The position numbers and the translations under genes are program-made. Below, in pieces: positions 47,527-58,277 of a DNA stretch of 64,000 bases. The stretch comes from Symbiodinium natans (taxonomy: Eukaryota > Sar > Dinophyceae > Suessiales > Symbiodiniaceae). Positions within the stretch are counted from its first letter, which is position 1. Every line of letters begins with the position of its first letter. The notes under the pieces are model-generated. The model was not told where the DNA came from and made no database searches. It was given only the letters and a program-made list of their open reading frames with translations. The stretch covers positions 967,113 through 1,031,112 of the forward strand of contig CAJNDS010002390.1 of the NCBI GenBank assembly GCA_905221605.1, in the 5' to 3' direction.

Positions 47527-48018
47527 CAATATGCCGACGAAGGGCGTCAGGGTTTAGGGCCCACCACAAAAAAACAACAATATGCCGACGAAGGGCGTCA
47601 GGGGGGGACAAAAACAATATGCCGACGAAGGGCGTCAGGGTTTAGGGCCCACCAGGGGGGAAAAAACAATATGCCGACGAAGGGCGTCAGGGTTTAGGGC
47701 CCACCAGGGGGAAAAAAACAATGTGCCGACGAAGGGCGTCAGGGTTTAGGGCCCACCACAAGGAAAAAATATATATGCCGACGAAGGGCGTGAGGGTTTA
47801 GGCCCCCCCCCCCGGGGAAAAGAGCAATATGCCGACGAAGGGTGTCAGGGTTAAGGGCCCACCAGGGGGGAAAAAAAAAACAACAACAATATGCCGACGA
47901 AGGGCGTCAGGGTTTAGGGCCCACCAGGGGGAAAAAAACAATATGCCGACGAAGGGCGTCAGGGTTTAGGGCCCACCAGGGGGAAAGAAAAAAGCAATAT
48001 GCCGACGAAGGGCATTAG
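47527..48018 (+). repeat. Minisatellite containing a telomere-type motif, about 10 copies
   Basis: Units of about 40-60 bp share 'atatgccgacgaagggcgtc' followed by AGGGTTTAGGGCCCACCA and a variable A/G spacer. Copies begin near 47528, 47579, 47618, 47668, 47731, 47777, 47828, 47889, 47942 and 47999. Length varies mainly in the A-rich spacer. Confidence 0.9.
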
Positions 48019-48163
48019 GGTTTAAATATACATAGTAAGAGAGGGTTTAGGGTTCAGGGTTCAGGATTTAGGGTTTAGGGTTTAGGGTTTGCCAAAATAT
48101 GGCGCAGATGCTGTGAAGGTTGGGACGCAGAAGAGCCTCGAAAGTGGAGGGCCATCTGATACT

Positions 48164-48260
48164 TATCCAGAGGCTCCTATGTAGTACCTTTTTGGGGGTA
48201 GTATACTAGAATCCCCTATAACTAACCCCACAAAAGGGGACTACATTGGAGACTCCAGGT
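48164..48260 (+). mobile_element. MITE-like hairpin, family A
   Basis: Inverted ends 'aggctcctatgtagtacc' and 'gactacattggagactcc'; 97 bp. Confidence 0.75.
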
Positions 48261-48301
48261 ATATCCCACCCCACGCCGTCTCAGGACAGCCTTAGCCTTG
48301 A

Positions 48302-48418
48302 GTGTGAGGGTTTAGGGTTTAGGGTTTAGGGTTTAGGGTTTAGGGTTTAGGGTTTAGGGCTTAGGGTTTAGGGTTTAGGGTTTAGGGTTTAGGGTTTAGG
48401 GTTTAGGGTTTAGGGTTT
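48302..48418 (+). repeat. TTTAGGG array, about 16 units
   Basis: Nearly perfect TTTAGGG with one TTAGGGC variant near 48359. Directly followed by a family E hairpin repeat. Confidence 0.9.
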
Positions 48419-48537
48419 ACCTTATGAACCCAAAGTCTTCGTTTTTTCGTAGGGTTTTCTGATAGAACCTCTAAAGCCCCTTGTAGGATTCTTAGGTAAC
48501 CTACAAAAAGAAGTAGCTTCTGGGCTCTTATAAGGCA
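48415..48537. mobile_element. Hairpin repeat, family E
   Basis: Inverted ends 'accttatgaacccaaagtc' and 'gcttctgggctcttataagg'. The interior 'cttgtaggattcttaggtaa' is similar to sequence at 6100-6200 and 13205-13330. It lies directly between a TTTAGGG array and a CCCTAAA array. Confidence 0.6.
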
Positions 48538-48632
48538 GACCCTAAACCCTAAACCCTAAACCCTTAAACCCTAAACCCTAAACCCTAAACCCTAAACCCT
48601 AAACCCTAAACCCTAAACCCAAAAGGGTTGAG

Positions 48633-48722
48633 CCTACACCCAAGTGCCTCCCCAGCATCACCAGGAGAAGCTCTGGCATCAGCAGCTGCAGGCCGGTGAC
48701 GTGGTGGGGCTTCATAAGTTGG
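48633..48722 (+). CDS. Putative host exon, Gln/His-rich
   Basis: Frame YTQVPPQHHQEKLWHQQLQA then GDVVGLHKL, ending at G|GTTTAG of a 14-unit TTTAGGG array (48723-48822). CCCTAAA array before it. Similar Gln-rich islands at 50178 and 50965 may belong to the same gene. Confidence 0.48.
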
Positions 48723-50177
48723 GTTTAGGGTTTAGGGTTTAGGGTTTAGGGTTTAGGGTTTAGGGTTTAGGGTTTAGGGTTTAGGGTTTAGGGTTTAGGG
48801 TTTAGGGTTTAGGGTTTAGGGTCATGAGTTGGATCGTTCTCCTCATTAGCGTACTTAACCATTCGGCCACAGCCGAACCTTCCTGGAATGCCCTGCGCAG
48901 CATAAGTACGTCCTGGACAGTCCTGGCAATGGGTCTGAGTCCTTGGGGACGAAATGTGCCCTAAAAGGGTTTATGGCTCATATACCTCCATAGGGATTAT
49001 AGTAGTGTAGGGTATATGCCCCCAATTTTAAGGTTCATTTCGTCCCCAAGGGTTTGGGGATTTGGGAATCAGAGCCCGAATCGAAATTCCTAAACCCCCG
49101 GTAGCTTTACTGTTACTTACTTGCAATTTGTCTGACCAACACCCGCGAAACGGCTTAGACTTAGTGGCGGCCACTAGTTCGCTTCGCCGTCCTTCTGGGT
49201 TGTGTGTGTGCTTTTGGGAGCTCTGAGGGCTCTATCGGCTGACCTTGGGCGAGCTGTCGGGACGTTTTCGGCTGACCAAATCTAAACGCATCATGACACC
49301 TTTCGGCTCGCTACCGATACTGGTTTGACATTGCTAGACGTGTTGTTGAAAAAACATCCATGCTGTACACGCTCAGGCGCCTCGCCCCCATACCTTTATT
49401 GCGAAGCACCCGCGGCCTAATGGACAAGTGCTCGATGTTGACGTCGAGTTGTATCAGACCTGGTCTCCTTCGGCTCGATGTCGATACCGCAGCCTGGCGA
49501 TACCACACGGTCCCGATGCGGATTCGATATCGATAGAAGTGTTTTTGAAACATGCATGAAATACAGCATTATGACTATCTTGATCCCGAAAGTATCCATG
49601 GAAATGTCTCAGGAGAGGCACGCCCAGCCTCCAGAAGTCCACTCCTCTAGGACTGTTAGAATCCGAGGTACCCAGTTCGGGATTTAGGAATTAGGGTTTA
49701 CGGCTATATTCCCCTGAGCCCCAAACCCTGTGGTACCAAAAGGTGGCCCCTCTGGTTGACATAGTCGAGTCTATGGTCCGGGTTCGAATCCCCAACGAGC
49801 ATTTGTCATGCTACGAGGGGCGCAAGAGGGGGCTGGTCATAAGGTTTCGGGCTGTGTAAGGTTTAAATCTTACAGGTTTTAATTCGGGCGCATAGGCCTC
49901 AGTTCGAATCTTTTGAGTTTAGAGGTTTGTACCTGAACCATCCCGAACCAACAACTTGCTAGGCTGTCAGGCACCCAAAAACCCTATGTTGCATGGTTTT
50001 CAGGTATTTGGTTCCATAAATAGTGCTACAAATGGCCCCTCTCTGGGCAAACTTAAACCTGAACCCTGAACCCAAACCCTGACCCCTAAACCCTACGCCC
50101 TATAACCCTAAACCGGGAACCCTAAACCCTAAACCCTAAACCCTAAACCCTAAACCCTAAACCCTAGACTCCCTTAG
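48723..50177. repeat. TTTAGGG array, hairpin repeat D, tRNA-like fragment, no gene
   Basis: TTTAGGG at 48723-48822; a tRNA-Ser-like 5' half on the minus strand at about 48836-48887; family D hairpin at 48936-49055. Unique sequence at 49080-49690 has open frames on both strands, none preferred. 'ggttcgaatccc' box-B-like sequence at 49781; CCCTAAA at 50115-50166. Confidence 0.4.
48936..49055. mobile_element. MITE-like hairpin, family D
   Basis: Inverted ends 'ccttggggacgaaatg' and 'catttcgtccccaagg'. Centre 'tagggattatagtagtgta'. Related or partial copies near 43710, 51840, 56441-56560, 57307-57485, 57763-57890 and 60013. Confidence 0.65.
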
Positions 50178-50270
50178 GCTGTCTGCAACGCAGGCGCAGC
50201 AGATGGAGATGCAAGCAGCCATGGCGCAGTACCAGGCAAGGGCGGTCCAAGGCCGGCCTTCAGAAGCCTC
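50178..50270 (+). CDS. Putative host exon, Gln/Ala-rich
   Basis: Acceptor 'tcccttag'. Frame LSATQAQQMEMQAAMAQYQA then RAVQGRPSEA, donor CTC|GTTTAG. CCCTAAA before, TTTAGGG after. Helical, coiled-coil-like. Confidence 0.5.
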
Positions 50271-50964
50271 GTTTAGGGTTTAGGGTTTAGGGTTTAGGGT
50301 TTAGGGTTTAGGGTTTAGGGTTTAGGGTTTGGTATAATTCCTGTCCCAAAAGGAAAAGAGAGTTAACGGCTTGTGAATGACAGGAACGGTCCTATAGTAT
50401 TATTAGAAGATAGAAAGGAGAAAGACCACCGAAAACCCTGATTCATCAATTTCGTTGTCGTGAGAGCGGGTTTTTTCTCCTTCATTGTGGATTCTTTCTT
50501 GAGTGTACTTTTATCTAACCAACGAGTGAGAGAAACGAACGCGCAATGAAGATACGAATGTTGTGCAAAGAACTTCATGAGCGCATGGGCAAGATTTGTA
50601 GGAAGTTTATTGGTGGATTTTAAAACTTTTATAACCGTCATATGCAGAGAACGTAACAACCGCCCAATGTGTATAGATATATATACGTATGTATGTATAT
50701 TATAATTATATATATATATACGCATCTATATGTATATACATATATACTAATCATAAAACCCTAAGAAGTAAATAGTCATTCAAAAGGGAGAAAAGCGACT
50801 GTTAATCCGGTTCGTTCATATCTTTCCTATCTCACAGTCAAATAGTATATACATTCGCGAATTGCTCACCCTAAGCCCTAAACCCTAAACCCCAAACCCT
50901 AAGCCCTAACCCCAAAAGCCCTAAACTCTGATGCCCGAACTAACATTGAACTATCCGAATCCAG
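50271..50964. repeat. TTTAGGG array, TA microsatellites, no gene
   Basis: TTTAGGG at 50271-50330. A unique region follows, with a minus-strand open frame (50363-50725) that extends into TA repeats at 50680-50745 and is not supported. CCCTAAA-like at 50873-50915. Confidence 0.45.
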
Positions 50965-51069
50965 GGCAGCAGCAGCTACAGCAGCTGCAACAGCTGCCCG
51001 TGCTGCCAGAAGCCACTGCAGAACTGGATGCCTTGCCTCAAGGCTATGGTGCGGCAGGCGGACGTCAGG
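50965..51069 (+). CDS. Putative host exon, Gln-rich
   Basis: Acceptor 'gaatccag'. 34 codons: QQQLQQLQQLPVLPEATAEL then DALPQGYGAAGGRQ, donor CAGG|GTTTAG. Clear donor and acceptor and high coding bias. Likely transcription- or scaffold-type low-complexity protein. Confidence 0.52.
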
Positions 51070-52384
51070 GTTTAGGGGTTATGGGTTTAGGGTTCAGGGT
51101 TTAGGGTTTAGGGTTTAGGGCCAGGGTTTAGGGTAAGAACATGTGCGGTACGCTGGGGGGTCTTGGTGTTTCTGGTGCTGCAAAAGGCAAGGTGTACACA
51201 TTGTGGGTGGCCTGCGGCTTGGGGATGTGAGGCCCGCTGCAGATTTCAGCGTCAGGCTGAGCTGAGTTGGAGTAAGCTTGTTTGTTTCTCCTACATGGGC
51301 CTTTCCCACCTTTAACTTTTCTGACCTGAATCATTGGCCTAAACGCTATAAACGCCTTGCCCGAATTAGCCAGTTTACCGGCTGTGTCGGGCTTAAGCGA
51401 ACCATCCAAGACCACAAGCCTTATGCGCTGCCCTAAGTCTAAATAATCTATATATATATACATATAACATACGTAACATATATGTATGTATATATACATA
51501 TACATATATGTATATATAACATATTATATATATATATATGTATATATCTCCCTCTGGAAATTCCTACTTGCGGCTTTATAGGACTTCGTGCTTAGGGTGG
51601 CGGCACCGTACTTGCAAAGCCCCTTGTCAAGCCTCCCAGCGGTAGTTCCTGCGGCTGAGACCTTCCGGAACGTTTTCGTAAGTGTAAGGATCTTTCTCCG
51701 AGTTTACCAAAAGGATCCTGCGTAGTACGTGGGGGTAGTATACTCGAATCCCCTACAACAAACCCCCCAAAAAAGGAACTAGATTTGAGCCTTCAGGTAT
51801 CCATCTACTACTCATTCCCAAAACAGTGTGTCAACACTACCTTGGGGACCTAATGAACCCTAAGATTGGGGTCATATACCCTACATCCAAGAGTCCCTTT
51901 CGAGGTGTATGAACAATGAGCCCGGTACATCTGGACCCTCAGGTACAATCTCTCACGGTTCGTATCAAGACGCAAACGCCTCATAAGCCATGAGTCCCTA
52001 CCGCACCCAAGCCCCAAACACTTCTCCACGACTACACAGCTTAACAGCCCTGAACCTCAAATCCAAAACCAAACTCCCCGAACCCTAAACCCTAGACTAA
52101 ACCCTAAACCCTAAACCCTATCCCCTATAAACCCTAAACCCCATAAACACTAAACCCCAAACCCCAAACCCCAAAGCCTTAAAACAAAAACGAACACGAA
52201 ACCTAGGGTTTAGAGGGTTTTAGGGTGTAGGGTCTCAACCCTGTGGATCCCCAAGCCCTAAACCCTAAACCCTAAACCCTAAACCCTAAACCCTAAACCC
52301 TAAACCCTAAACCCTAAACCCTAAACCCTAAACCCTAAACCCTAAACCCTAAACCCTAAACCCTAAACCTTACAAATGCCAAAG
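51070..52384. repeat. Repeat-rich interval, no convincing gene
   Basis: TTTAGGG at 51095-51135; (TA)n-rich 51448-51550; MITE A at 51705-51799; partial family D at 51838-51925. CCCTAAA of about 16 units at 52257-52370. The minus-strand frame at 51128-51505 begins in the TA repeat. Confidence 0.5.
51705..51799 (+). mobile_element. MITE-like hairpin, family A (diverged)
   Basis: Ends 'accaaaaggatcctgcgta' and 'aactagatttgagccttc'; central 'tatactcgaatccccta'. Confidence 0.6.
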
Positions 52385-52475
52385 CCAGGTGCCCCTCGGA
52401 GGGCTTCGCGATGCGTGCCTCTCCCTGCGCCCAAGGCGCCAGAGGCAACGGCTTAGAGCATACAGGGATCTTCAG
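52385..52475 (+). CDS. Putative host exon
   Basis: AAAG acceptor. Frame RCPSEGFAMRASPCAQGARG then NGLEHTGIF, donor TTCAG|GTAGGG. Preceded by CCCTAAA and followed by TTTAGGG. Confidence 0.42.
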
Positions 52476-54999
52476 GTAGGGTTTAGGGTTTAGGGTTTAG
52501 GGTTTAGGGTTTTGGGTTTTGGGTTTTGGGTTTTGGGGTTTGGGGTTTGGGTTTTGGGTTTAGGGTTTAGGGTTTAGGGTTTAGAGTTAGGGGTTTGGGG
52601 TTTGGGGTTTGTAGGGTTTTGGTTTTTATGCGGTTTAGGGTTGTTAGGGCTTTTAGGGTTTGGGGTTTGTAGGGTCTAGGGTTTAGGGTTTAGGGTTCAT
52701 GGTTTAGAGTACTCAGGGTTTAGTGTGTGCAGAGTTATGAATTGAAGGTTTATTGTGTATACTTAGGGTTCATGGGATCTAGGGGTTTAGGGTTTTGGGC
52801 TTCGGGACCAAGTATACTTGGCAACTATGAAATGTTCGTGATGACCGCAGCTGGGGAGTGTTGCAGATCTCATTCTACTTGCCCATGAACCTTCAAGTAC
52901 ACCCCAACAGGCTTGAGGGTTTGCGGTTTGGGGCTCAGGGCTGGTCTCACCGACCCGGCCTGTCAACAAAAAATGGTGCACACAGTTGTAGGGTCTTGTG
53001 TGGCCCGAGCCCCCTACCCTAAACCCTAAACCCTAAACCCTAAACCCTAAACCCTAAACCCTAAACCCTAAAACCCTAAAACCCTAAAACCCTAAAACCC
53101 TAAACCCCCTTTCTGTTGAGTTTTTTGGTGGCCATCTCACGTCTTGTCTCGGGAATGAAGATACATCATCGAAACCTAGGAGCTGAGTGAGCACACAAAA
53201 CACTTTTGGGATCCTATTATTTTCCTTGGTTTAGGGGTTTAGGGTTTAGGGTTTAGGGTTTAGGGTTTAGGGTTTAGGGTTTAGGGATAATCCCCTATAG
53301 AACTGAAACTGTACACTTTTTGGGGGGGCTTATGAACTCGGCGACTAAGGAAAAGCCTTCAGGGCACAGAGCCCACCAAGACCTCCCTGTCATTCCCTGT
53401 CATTAACGCCACCCCACTGTAGGAAAATGGCTAGGGCAGGAACCTTCCGATGCGGGGCCGCGTGAAAAAGGGAAACCCTTAACCCTTAACCCTTAACCCT
53501 TAACCCTTAACCCTTAACCTGAAACCCTAAACCCTTAACCCTAAACCCCAAGCCCGAAACCCGTAAGGGGGAAGGGGCCACAAGACATTGCAGCCACCTA
53601 AGCCCCAAAGCCCAAAGGCCTGAAAGCCAGAAAGCCCTGCACCCTAAATCCCGAAAATGCCCTGAACCCGAAATAAAGCCTAAACCCCTACAACCATTAA
53701 ACCCTAAAGCCCTAAAACCCTAAAGCTCTGAAGCCCTAAAGCCCTAAAGCCCTAAAGCCCTAAACCCTAAACCCTAAACCCTAATCCCCTAAAGCCCTAA
53801 AGGCCCTAAAGGCCCTACACCCGACAGGCCCGCCGCGGCACTCAGAGGTCGCTTGTGACGGCTCGCGCCCCGGGTCGGGTGAGACTTTTTTTTAGGGTTT
53901 AGGGTTTAGTTTTCTTTCCTGCCGGAGTGTATTTACTGGAGGGATAGCGGTTTTTTAAGTTTTTAAGGTTTAGGGCCCTAAACCCAAATTAGGGCTTAGT
54001 TTCGGATTTAGGGTTCACGCTGCGGTGGAGGGTCTTACTGGTTTAGGGCTTAGGATTGGGATGCTAACGTCCTGAATCGGGATATCAATAATTACCTCGC
54101 TATTCTAATCCCCATTAAGGACTGTCAGGGGGAACATCCCAATTTGTAGGTTTGAGGGTGACCCCGAACGTGCTAGCTAGCGTGTCTGATCGCTAGCCGT
54201 ATGCCCCGCACGCTCTGAGGACGAACCCCCTTTAAAATAGATGTCCATTCTTTTTCGGGCTAGAAAACTTATATACATAAGATGCGTGTATTTATATATA
54301 TATATATAGAGCTTAGGACATTTTGCCTACAAACCCTAGCAGGGGCCTCGAATAAGGCTTTGGAGGTCCACCATCGACAATCAAGCAGCTTAAGCGAAAG
54401 GAGTGTTTGACACGCTTCTCGCGAGAATAAGAGAATTGCTTCGCGGGGGAAAATACGAATGTTAATATACTTTGGTGAGCCCCCATTCAGAACTTTGAAG
54501 GCGCTCTTGGTGTTCATGCACGCGTGCGTTCATTCACTTCATTCGTTCGCTTTTGGTTTCATGCACTACACTTTCAGTACGGTTAACATACAGCTGAAGT
54601 TAACTCACTTCGGGGCTGAAACCTTTCCTGGGTGCTCTTCATGGACGGACTCCGGGGCAGTTCGGGTTCCATGAGATTGATGGTGTACGGAAGTGAATGC
54701 AAGGGTTAACCGCTCTCACGAAGAGCGCCAACACAAAAGCCCTGAACTCTTCCAGGTCTCTGTCCAGGTCTCTGTCCGGATTCTAGTATATATGGGGTGG
54801 ATGACCCCATCTTTAGGTATCTTTTGGTCCCCAAGGATCTCGATGGTGTTTGAGAGTTTGACCCTTTGAGCTAGGGTCTGTAAGGCTAGTAGGGCTTGTA
54901 GGGCTTTTAGGGCTTAGTGTTGCGCCCCCTTCCCAACAAAATATGAAATACCTTTCAACATGGATCTAAGCATCTAAGGTCTCTCGCTCTCGCGATCTA

Positions 55000-55032
<33 letters not shown>

Positions 55033-55123
55033 TTATATATATATATATATAAGTAGCGGTACCAGCAGGGTTCAGGGCTGTCAGTTTGACATGTGCGGCT
55101 GCGTGTGCTTGTCATGCTTCCAG
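52476..55123. repeat. Long repeat-rich interval, no convincing gene
   Basis: TTTAGGG/TTTTGGG at 52479-52700; CCCTAAA and CCCTAAAA at 53018-53105; TTTAGGG at 53228-53286; CCCTTAA variant, about seven units, at 53473-53518. CCCTAAA/CCCTAAAG at 53695-53815; family B hairpin at 54056-54143; (TA)n at 54292-54308; (CT)n(TA)n at 55003-55050. An open frame at 54459-54674 is unassigned. Confidence 0.45.
54056..54143 (+). mobile_element. MITE-like hairpin, family B
   Basis: 'ttgggatgctaacgtcct' at one end, 'gtcagggggaacatcccaa' at the other. A diverged relative of the repeat hit by the provirus. Confidence 0.6.
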
Positions 55124-55197
55124 GAAGTGAGCAGAAGAGAGCATCGTATGCAGACATGCTTCGGGCACTCGCTAGTGAAGCCAAGCTTCTTCTTTAG
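55124..55197 (+). CDS. Putative terminal host exon with stop
   Basis: Acceptor 'tcatgcttccag'. Frame SEQKRASYADMLRALASEAK then LLL and TAG at 55195-55197. A natural helical C-terminus. The next exon candidate, with an ATG, starts 160 bp downstream. Confidence 0.45.
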
Positions 55198-55212
55198 AGG
55201 AAGCCACAACGG

Positions 55213-55303
55213 GGTTTAGGGTTTAGGGTTTAGGGTTTAGGGTTTAGGGTTTAGGGTTTAGGGTTTAGGGTTTAGGGTTTAGGGTTTAGGGTTTAGGGTT
55301 TAG
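55213..55303 (+). repeat. TTTAGGG array, 13 units
   Basis: Perfect TTTAGGG units between a putative gene end (55197) and a putative gene start (55360). Confidence 0.92.
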
Positions 55304-55357
55304 GGGCGCAGAGTTGTGGTCAGTTGCAGAGCTTCCCGAAAAACGCGTGGTGTTTAG

Positions 55358-55420
55358 CGATGGATCCGCAGAATGCAGCGGCGGCTGTCGCGGGCCACGC
55401 GCTCAGAACTTCCCTCATGG
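55358..55420 (+). CDS. Putative first host exon (ATG 55360)
   Basis: TTTAG acceptor then CG ATG: MDPQNAAAAVAGHALRTSLM, donor ATGG|GTTTAG. The TTTAG just before ATG could be the trans-splicing acceptor for a spliced leader, which dinoflagellate mRNAs carry; this is inference. Confidence 0.45.
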
Positions 55421-56272
55421 GTTTAGGGTTTAGGGTTTAGGGTTTGGGGTTTACGGTTTGGGGTTTGGGGTTTAGGGTTTAGGGTTTGGGGTTTAGGGTT
55501 TAGGGTTTAGGGTTTATGGAGTAGGGTTCAGGGTTCAGCTCCTTGCATACGAATCTTCGTTGAACCAGACCGGCCCGAGCTGGGAAACCCGAAAGCCCAA
55601 ACTCTAGAGTCTTAGCCCGAATGGAAAGAGCCTGAAGCTTCTGCAAACGCAGGAACATACCTCGTCTGCATGCTTTGAAGGATGCTCAGTCTGCTTACAA
55701 TCTTGGCGTGCGGAGCCTGCGTTTTGCGTGGCGCCGGCTACTTTGGCAAGCGACCCTTAATGTTGAAGAGCCTAAACCCTATAGACCCTAACCCCCTGGC
55801 AAGCAAGAGGGGTTCAAACCTAACCCTAAACCGTAAACCCTAATTAAACCCCAAACCCGAAACCCTACAAAGCCTAAACCCTAGACCCTAGACCCTAAAC
55901 CCTAAACCCTAAACCCTACAAAGCCTAAACCCTAGACTGTTAGGGACCTCTCAAGCTCCCGAAAAGCTCGACCACAAGGCGCGGCAATCCTCCTGACCTT
56001 TCACGCCGCCACACATGGCCACCGCCTGATGAACCTGCCCTCCATCCTGGGCATGTCTAAGTATGATCAAGAGGATCCTCGTCTGGGGTTTAGGGTTTGG
56101 GGTTCAGGGTTTAGCGAGGAATTTGGGCGCACCCTGCACCGTAGACCCTAAGCCCTAAACCCCAAACCCAAGAAAGCCTTCAGCTCAAGAGCCCGTTAAC
56201 ATAGCAGCAATGAAACAAAGACCCTTCAGACCCTTCGGAGTATCCCCACCGCAGATCCCTGGAGTGCCTTCC

Positions 56273-56366
56273 TACCCAAAGGCTCCTATGTAGTACCTTT
56301 TTGGGGTAGCATACCAACATCCCCTATAACTAACCCAAAAAGGAACTACATTGGAGCCTTTGGGTA
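56273..56366 (+). mobile_element. MITE-like hairpin, family A
   Basis: 'acccaaaggctcctatgtag' to 'ctacattggagcctttgggt': nearly perfect terminal inverted repeats of about 20 bp or more. Confidence 0.8.
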
Positions 56367-57332
56367 AACCCTAAAAACCCTAAACCCTTAACCAGAGTAT
56401 CCCCAGCGAGTCACTGGAGTGCCTCAGGGTTCAGTGCGCACTCCTTGGCTAGTACATGAACCCTCAAAGGTTTTATAGTTCATGCACCTTAGTAAGGATT
56501 CTATTAGAAGGATATACGACCCTTTTTCGGGTTCATTTGGTCCCCAAAAAGTTGAGGGTGTTTTGGGGCATAGAGGGCTTGTGGACCTCGAGGGTTCAAG
56601 GTTTATGGAGCTTATTCAATTGGGTTGTTAAGGCTTCTTCCGCAAACAGTATGTACTGTTGGGGGTCTATGCTGGCAGAATTGCGCATGTAGAGTTTAAA
56701 GCGCTTGTGGGACCCATTCAGCTTATCGTCATTGTCATTGTCATTCACGGAGCCCTCGCTCACCCGCACTTTGCCCTTCTGTCATCATCTTCATCATCAT
56801 CATCAACATCATCATCATCATCATCAACATCAACATCATCACCATCATCATCAGCGACTCTGGGTCTGGTGGTACTTGGTGGTTCATGGTACTACTTAAC
56901 TAAGTATAACTGTACCTATAACCATATTAACCATGAACCCTAAACCCTAAAACCTAAACCCTAAACCCTAATCCAAGTAGGCAGGTCTTCAAAGACACCA
57001 ATGGATGCGGGTGCAGGGTTTATCTGGGACCCTGTTGACCTACCTGGGACCCTCTTGACCTACAGTTTTATGGGTGAACCTACTAATTAATTGGGTAATT
57101 GCTACTACACTGTAGGTAAATAGGGTCCCCAGGCAGTGTCTGGCCAGAGATCCTAAACCCCAAACCCCAAACCCTAAACCCTAAACCCTAAACCCTAAAA
57201 CCTAAACCCTGAACCCTGAACCCTGAACCCTGAACGCTAAGTCGTGCAGGCTGGAGTGTTTGAAGCTCGCTATGTTGATACCAGGCCTGTAATATAACAA
57301 GAGTTACCTTGCATGGGGACCAAATGAACCCT

Positions 57333-57424
57333 ACCTAGAGGCTCCTATGTAGTGCCTTTTTGGGGTAGCATACTAGAATCCCCTATAACTAACCCAAAAA
57401 GGGACTACATTGGAGACTCCAGGT
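57333..57424 (+). mobile_element. MITE-like hairpin, family A, nested in a family D repeat
   Basis: 'acctagaggctcctatgtag' to 'ctacattggagactccaggt'. Family D sequence ('ggggaccaaatgaaccc' to the left, 'gggtatatggttcatacacc' to the right) flanks it on both sides, so A jumped into D. Confidence 0.75.
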
Positions 57425-57686
57425 AAAAAGGGTATATGGTTCATACACCTTAGTAGGGATTCTAGCCTACATGTAGGGTATAGGGTACCACGGTATAGGC
57501 TCGAAGAACAGTTGAGCTATGGCGCGTATACCGTTGCGAGCACTGCGGTTGCCCAGGATGCCTCACATTGATGGTATTGCTCTTGGTGTACTAGATTGCA
57601 CCAAACTGGTGATCTTACTTCTTCAACCCTAAACCTCAAACCCTAAACCCTAAACCCTAAACCCTAAACCCTACTGCCATCCCAAG

Positions 57687-57746
57687 GAGTCCGATGAGGA
57701 GCTTCGCAGAAAGCGCGAAAGCCACGTGCAGCGGGAGTTGTGGAAA
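57687..57746 (+). CDS. Putative host exon, charged helix, 20 codons
   Basis: AAG acceptor. Frame ESDEELRRKRESHVQRELWK, donor AAA|GTGCGT. Highly charged and helical; clear donor. Confidence 0.42.
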
Positions 57747-57762
57747 GTGCGTGCCTTGGGAA

Positions 57763-57890
57763 CCAAATGAACCATGAACCGTTTTTCGGGTTTAGGGTTT
57801 AGGGTTTAGGGTTTAGGGTTTAGGGTTTAGGGTTACTATAACCCTTATTGAGGCACATGAGCCATAAGCCCTTTTAGGGTTCATGTCCCT
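57763..57890. mobile_element. Family D hairpin carrying a TTTAGGG insertion
   Basis: Ends resemble family D ('ttgggaaccaaatgaacc' and 'agggttcatgtccct'). The centre 57788-57832 is a TTTAGGG array of about six units that other family D copies lack. Confidence 0.55.
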
Positions 57891-58099
57891 CTCAAGGTGC
57901 CAGACACTATCGCCTTGTGCTCAGTGTTATGGTGCATGGCGCCTTCTTGATGGTCTCTCGGTGGCCCTTGGGAGATTTTGCTCTATTTTCCCTTGACTGG
58001 GTGAACCCTAAACCCTAAACCCTAAACCCTAAACCCTAAACCCTAAACCCTAAACCCTAAACCCTAAACCCTAAACCCTAAACCCTAAACCCTATTCAG

Positions 58100-58202
58100 A
58101 AGTACTTTTCACAGTGTTTTCAGGGGCCATCCTAGGTCTTGATATTCCTGTACGAGCTGGCCTTGCGGTTCGGCTGCAGAAAGCTCAGAAGTGCCTAGGG
58201 AG
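58100..58202 (+). CDS. Putative host exon, hydrophobic
   Basis: Acceptor 'cctattcag' after a 13-unit CCCTAAA array (58002-58095). Frame VLFTVFSGAILGLDIPVRAG then LAVRLQKAQKCLG, followed by TTTAGGG. The first half could be a membrane helix. Confidence 0.45.
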
Positions 58203-58277
58203 GGTTTAGGGTTTAGGGTTTAGGGTTTAGGATTTAGATCTTAAAGGGCATCCCATGCGATTTAAAAAAAAACGCAG

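Larger units (their letters stand above)
55421..57686. repeat. Repeat-rich interval with several hairpin elements, no gene
   Basis: TTTAGGG/TTTGGGG at 55421-55515; CCCTAAA at 55870-55915; family A hairpins at 56273-56366 and 57333-57424; family D at 56441-56560. (ATC)n at 56783-56850; CCCTAAA at 56936-56970, 57172-57200 and 57635-57672. Confidence 0.5.

Noticed and set aside
47375-47697. Frames across the G-rich tract and minisatellite
   Set aside because: Poly-Gly or poly-Pro translations of low-complexity DNA.
47527-48018. CRISPR-like array
   Set aside because: Spacing sequence is low-complexity A/G variation of the same unit, not distinct spacers.
49741-49800. tRNA gene at a box-B-like 'ggttcgaatcc'
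   Set aside because: No acceptor or anticodon stem can be formed around it. Similar boxes at 46216 and 49898 also lack tRNA structure.
56659-56943. Ser- or His-rich protein over the ATC repeat
   Set aside because: Translation of a trinucleotide microsatellite; flanks show no coding signal.
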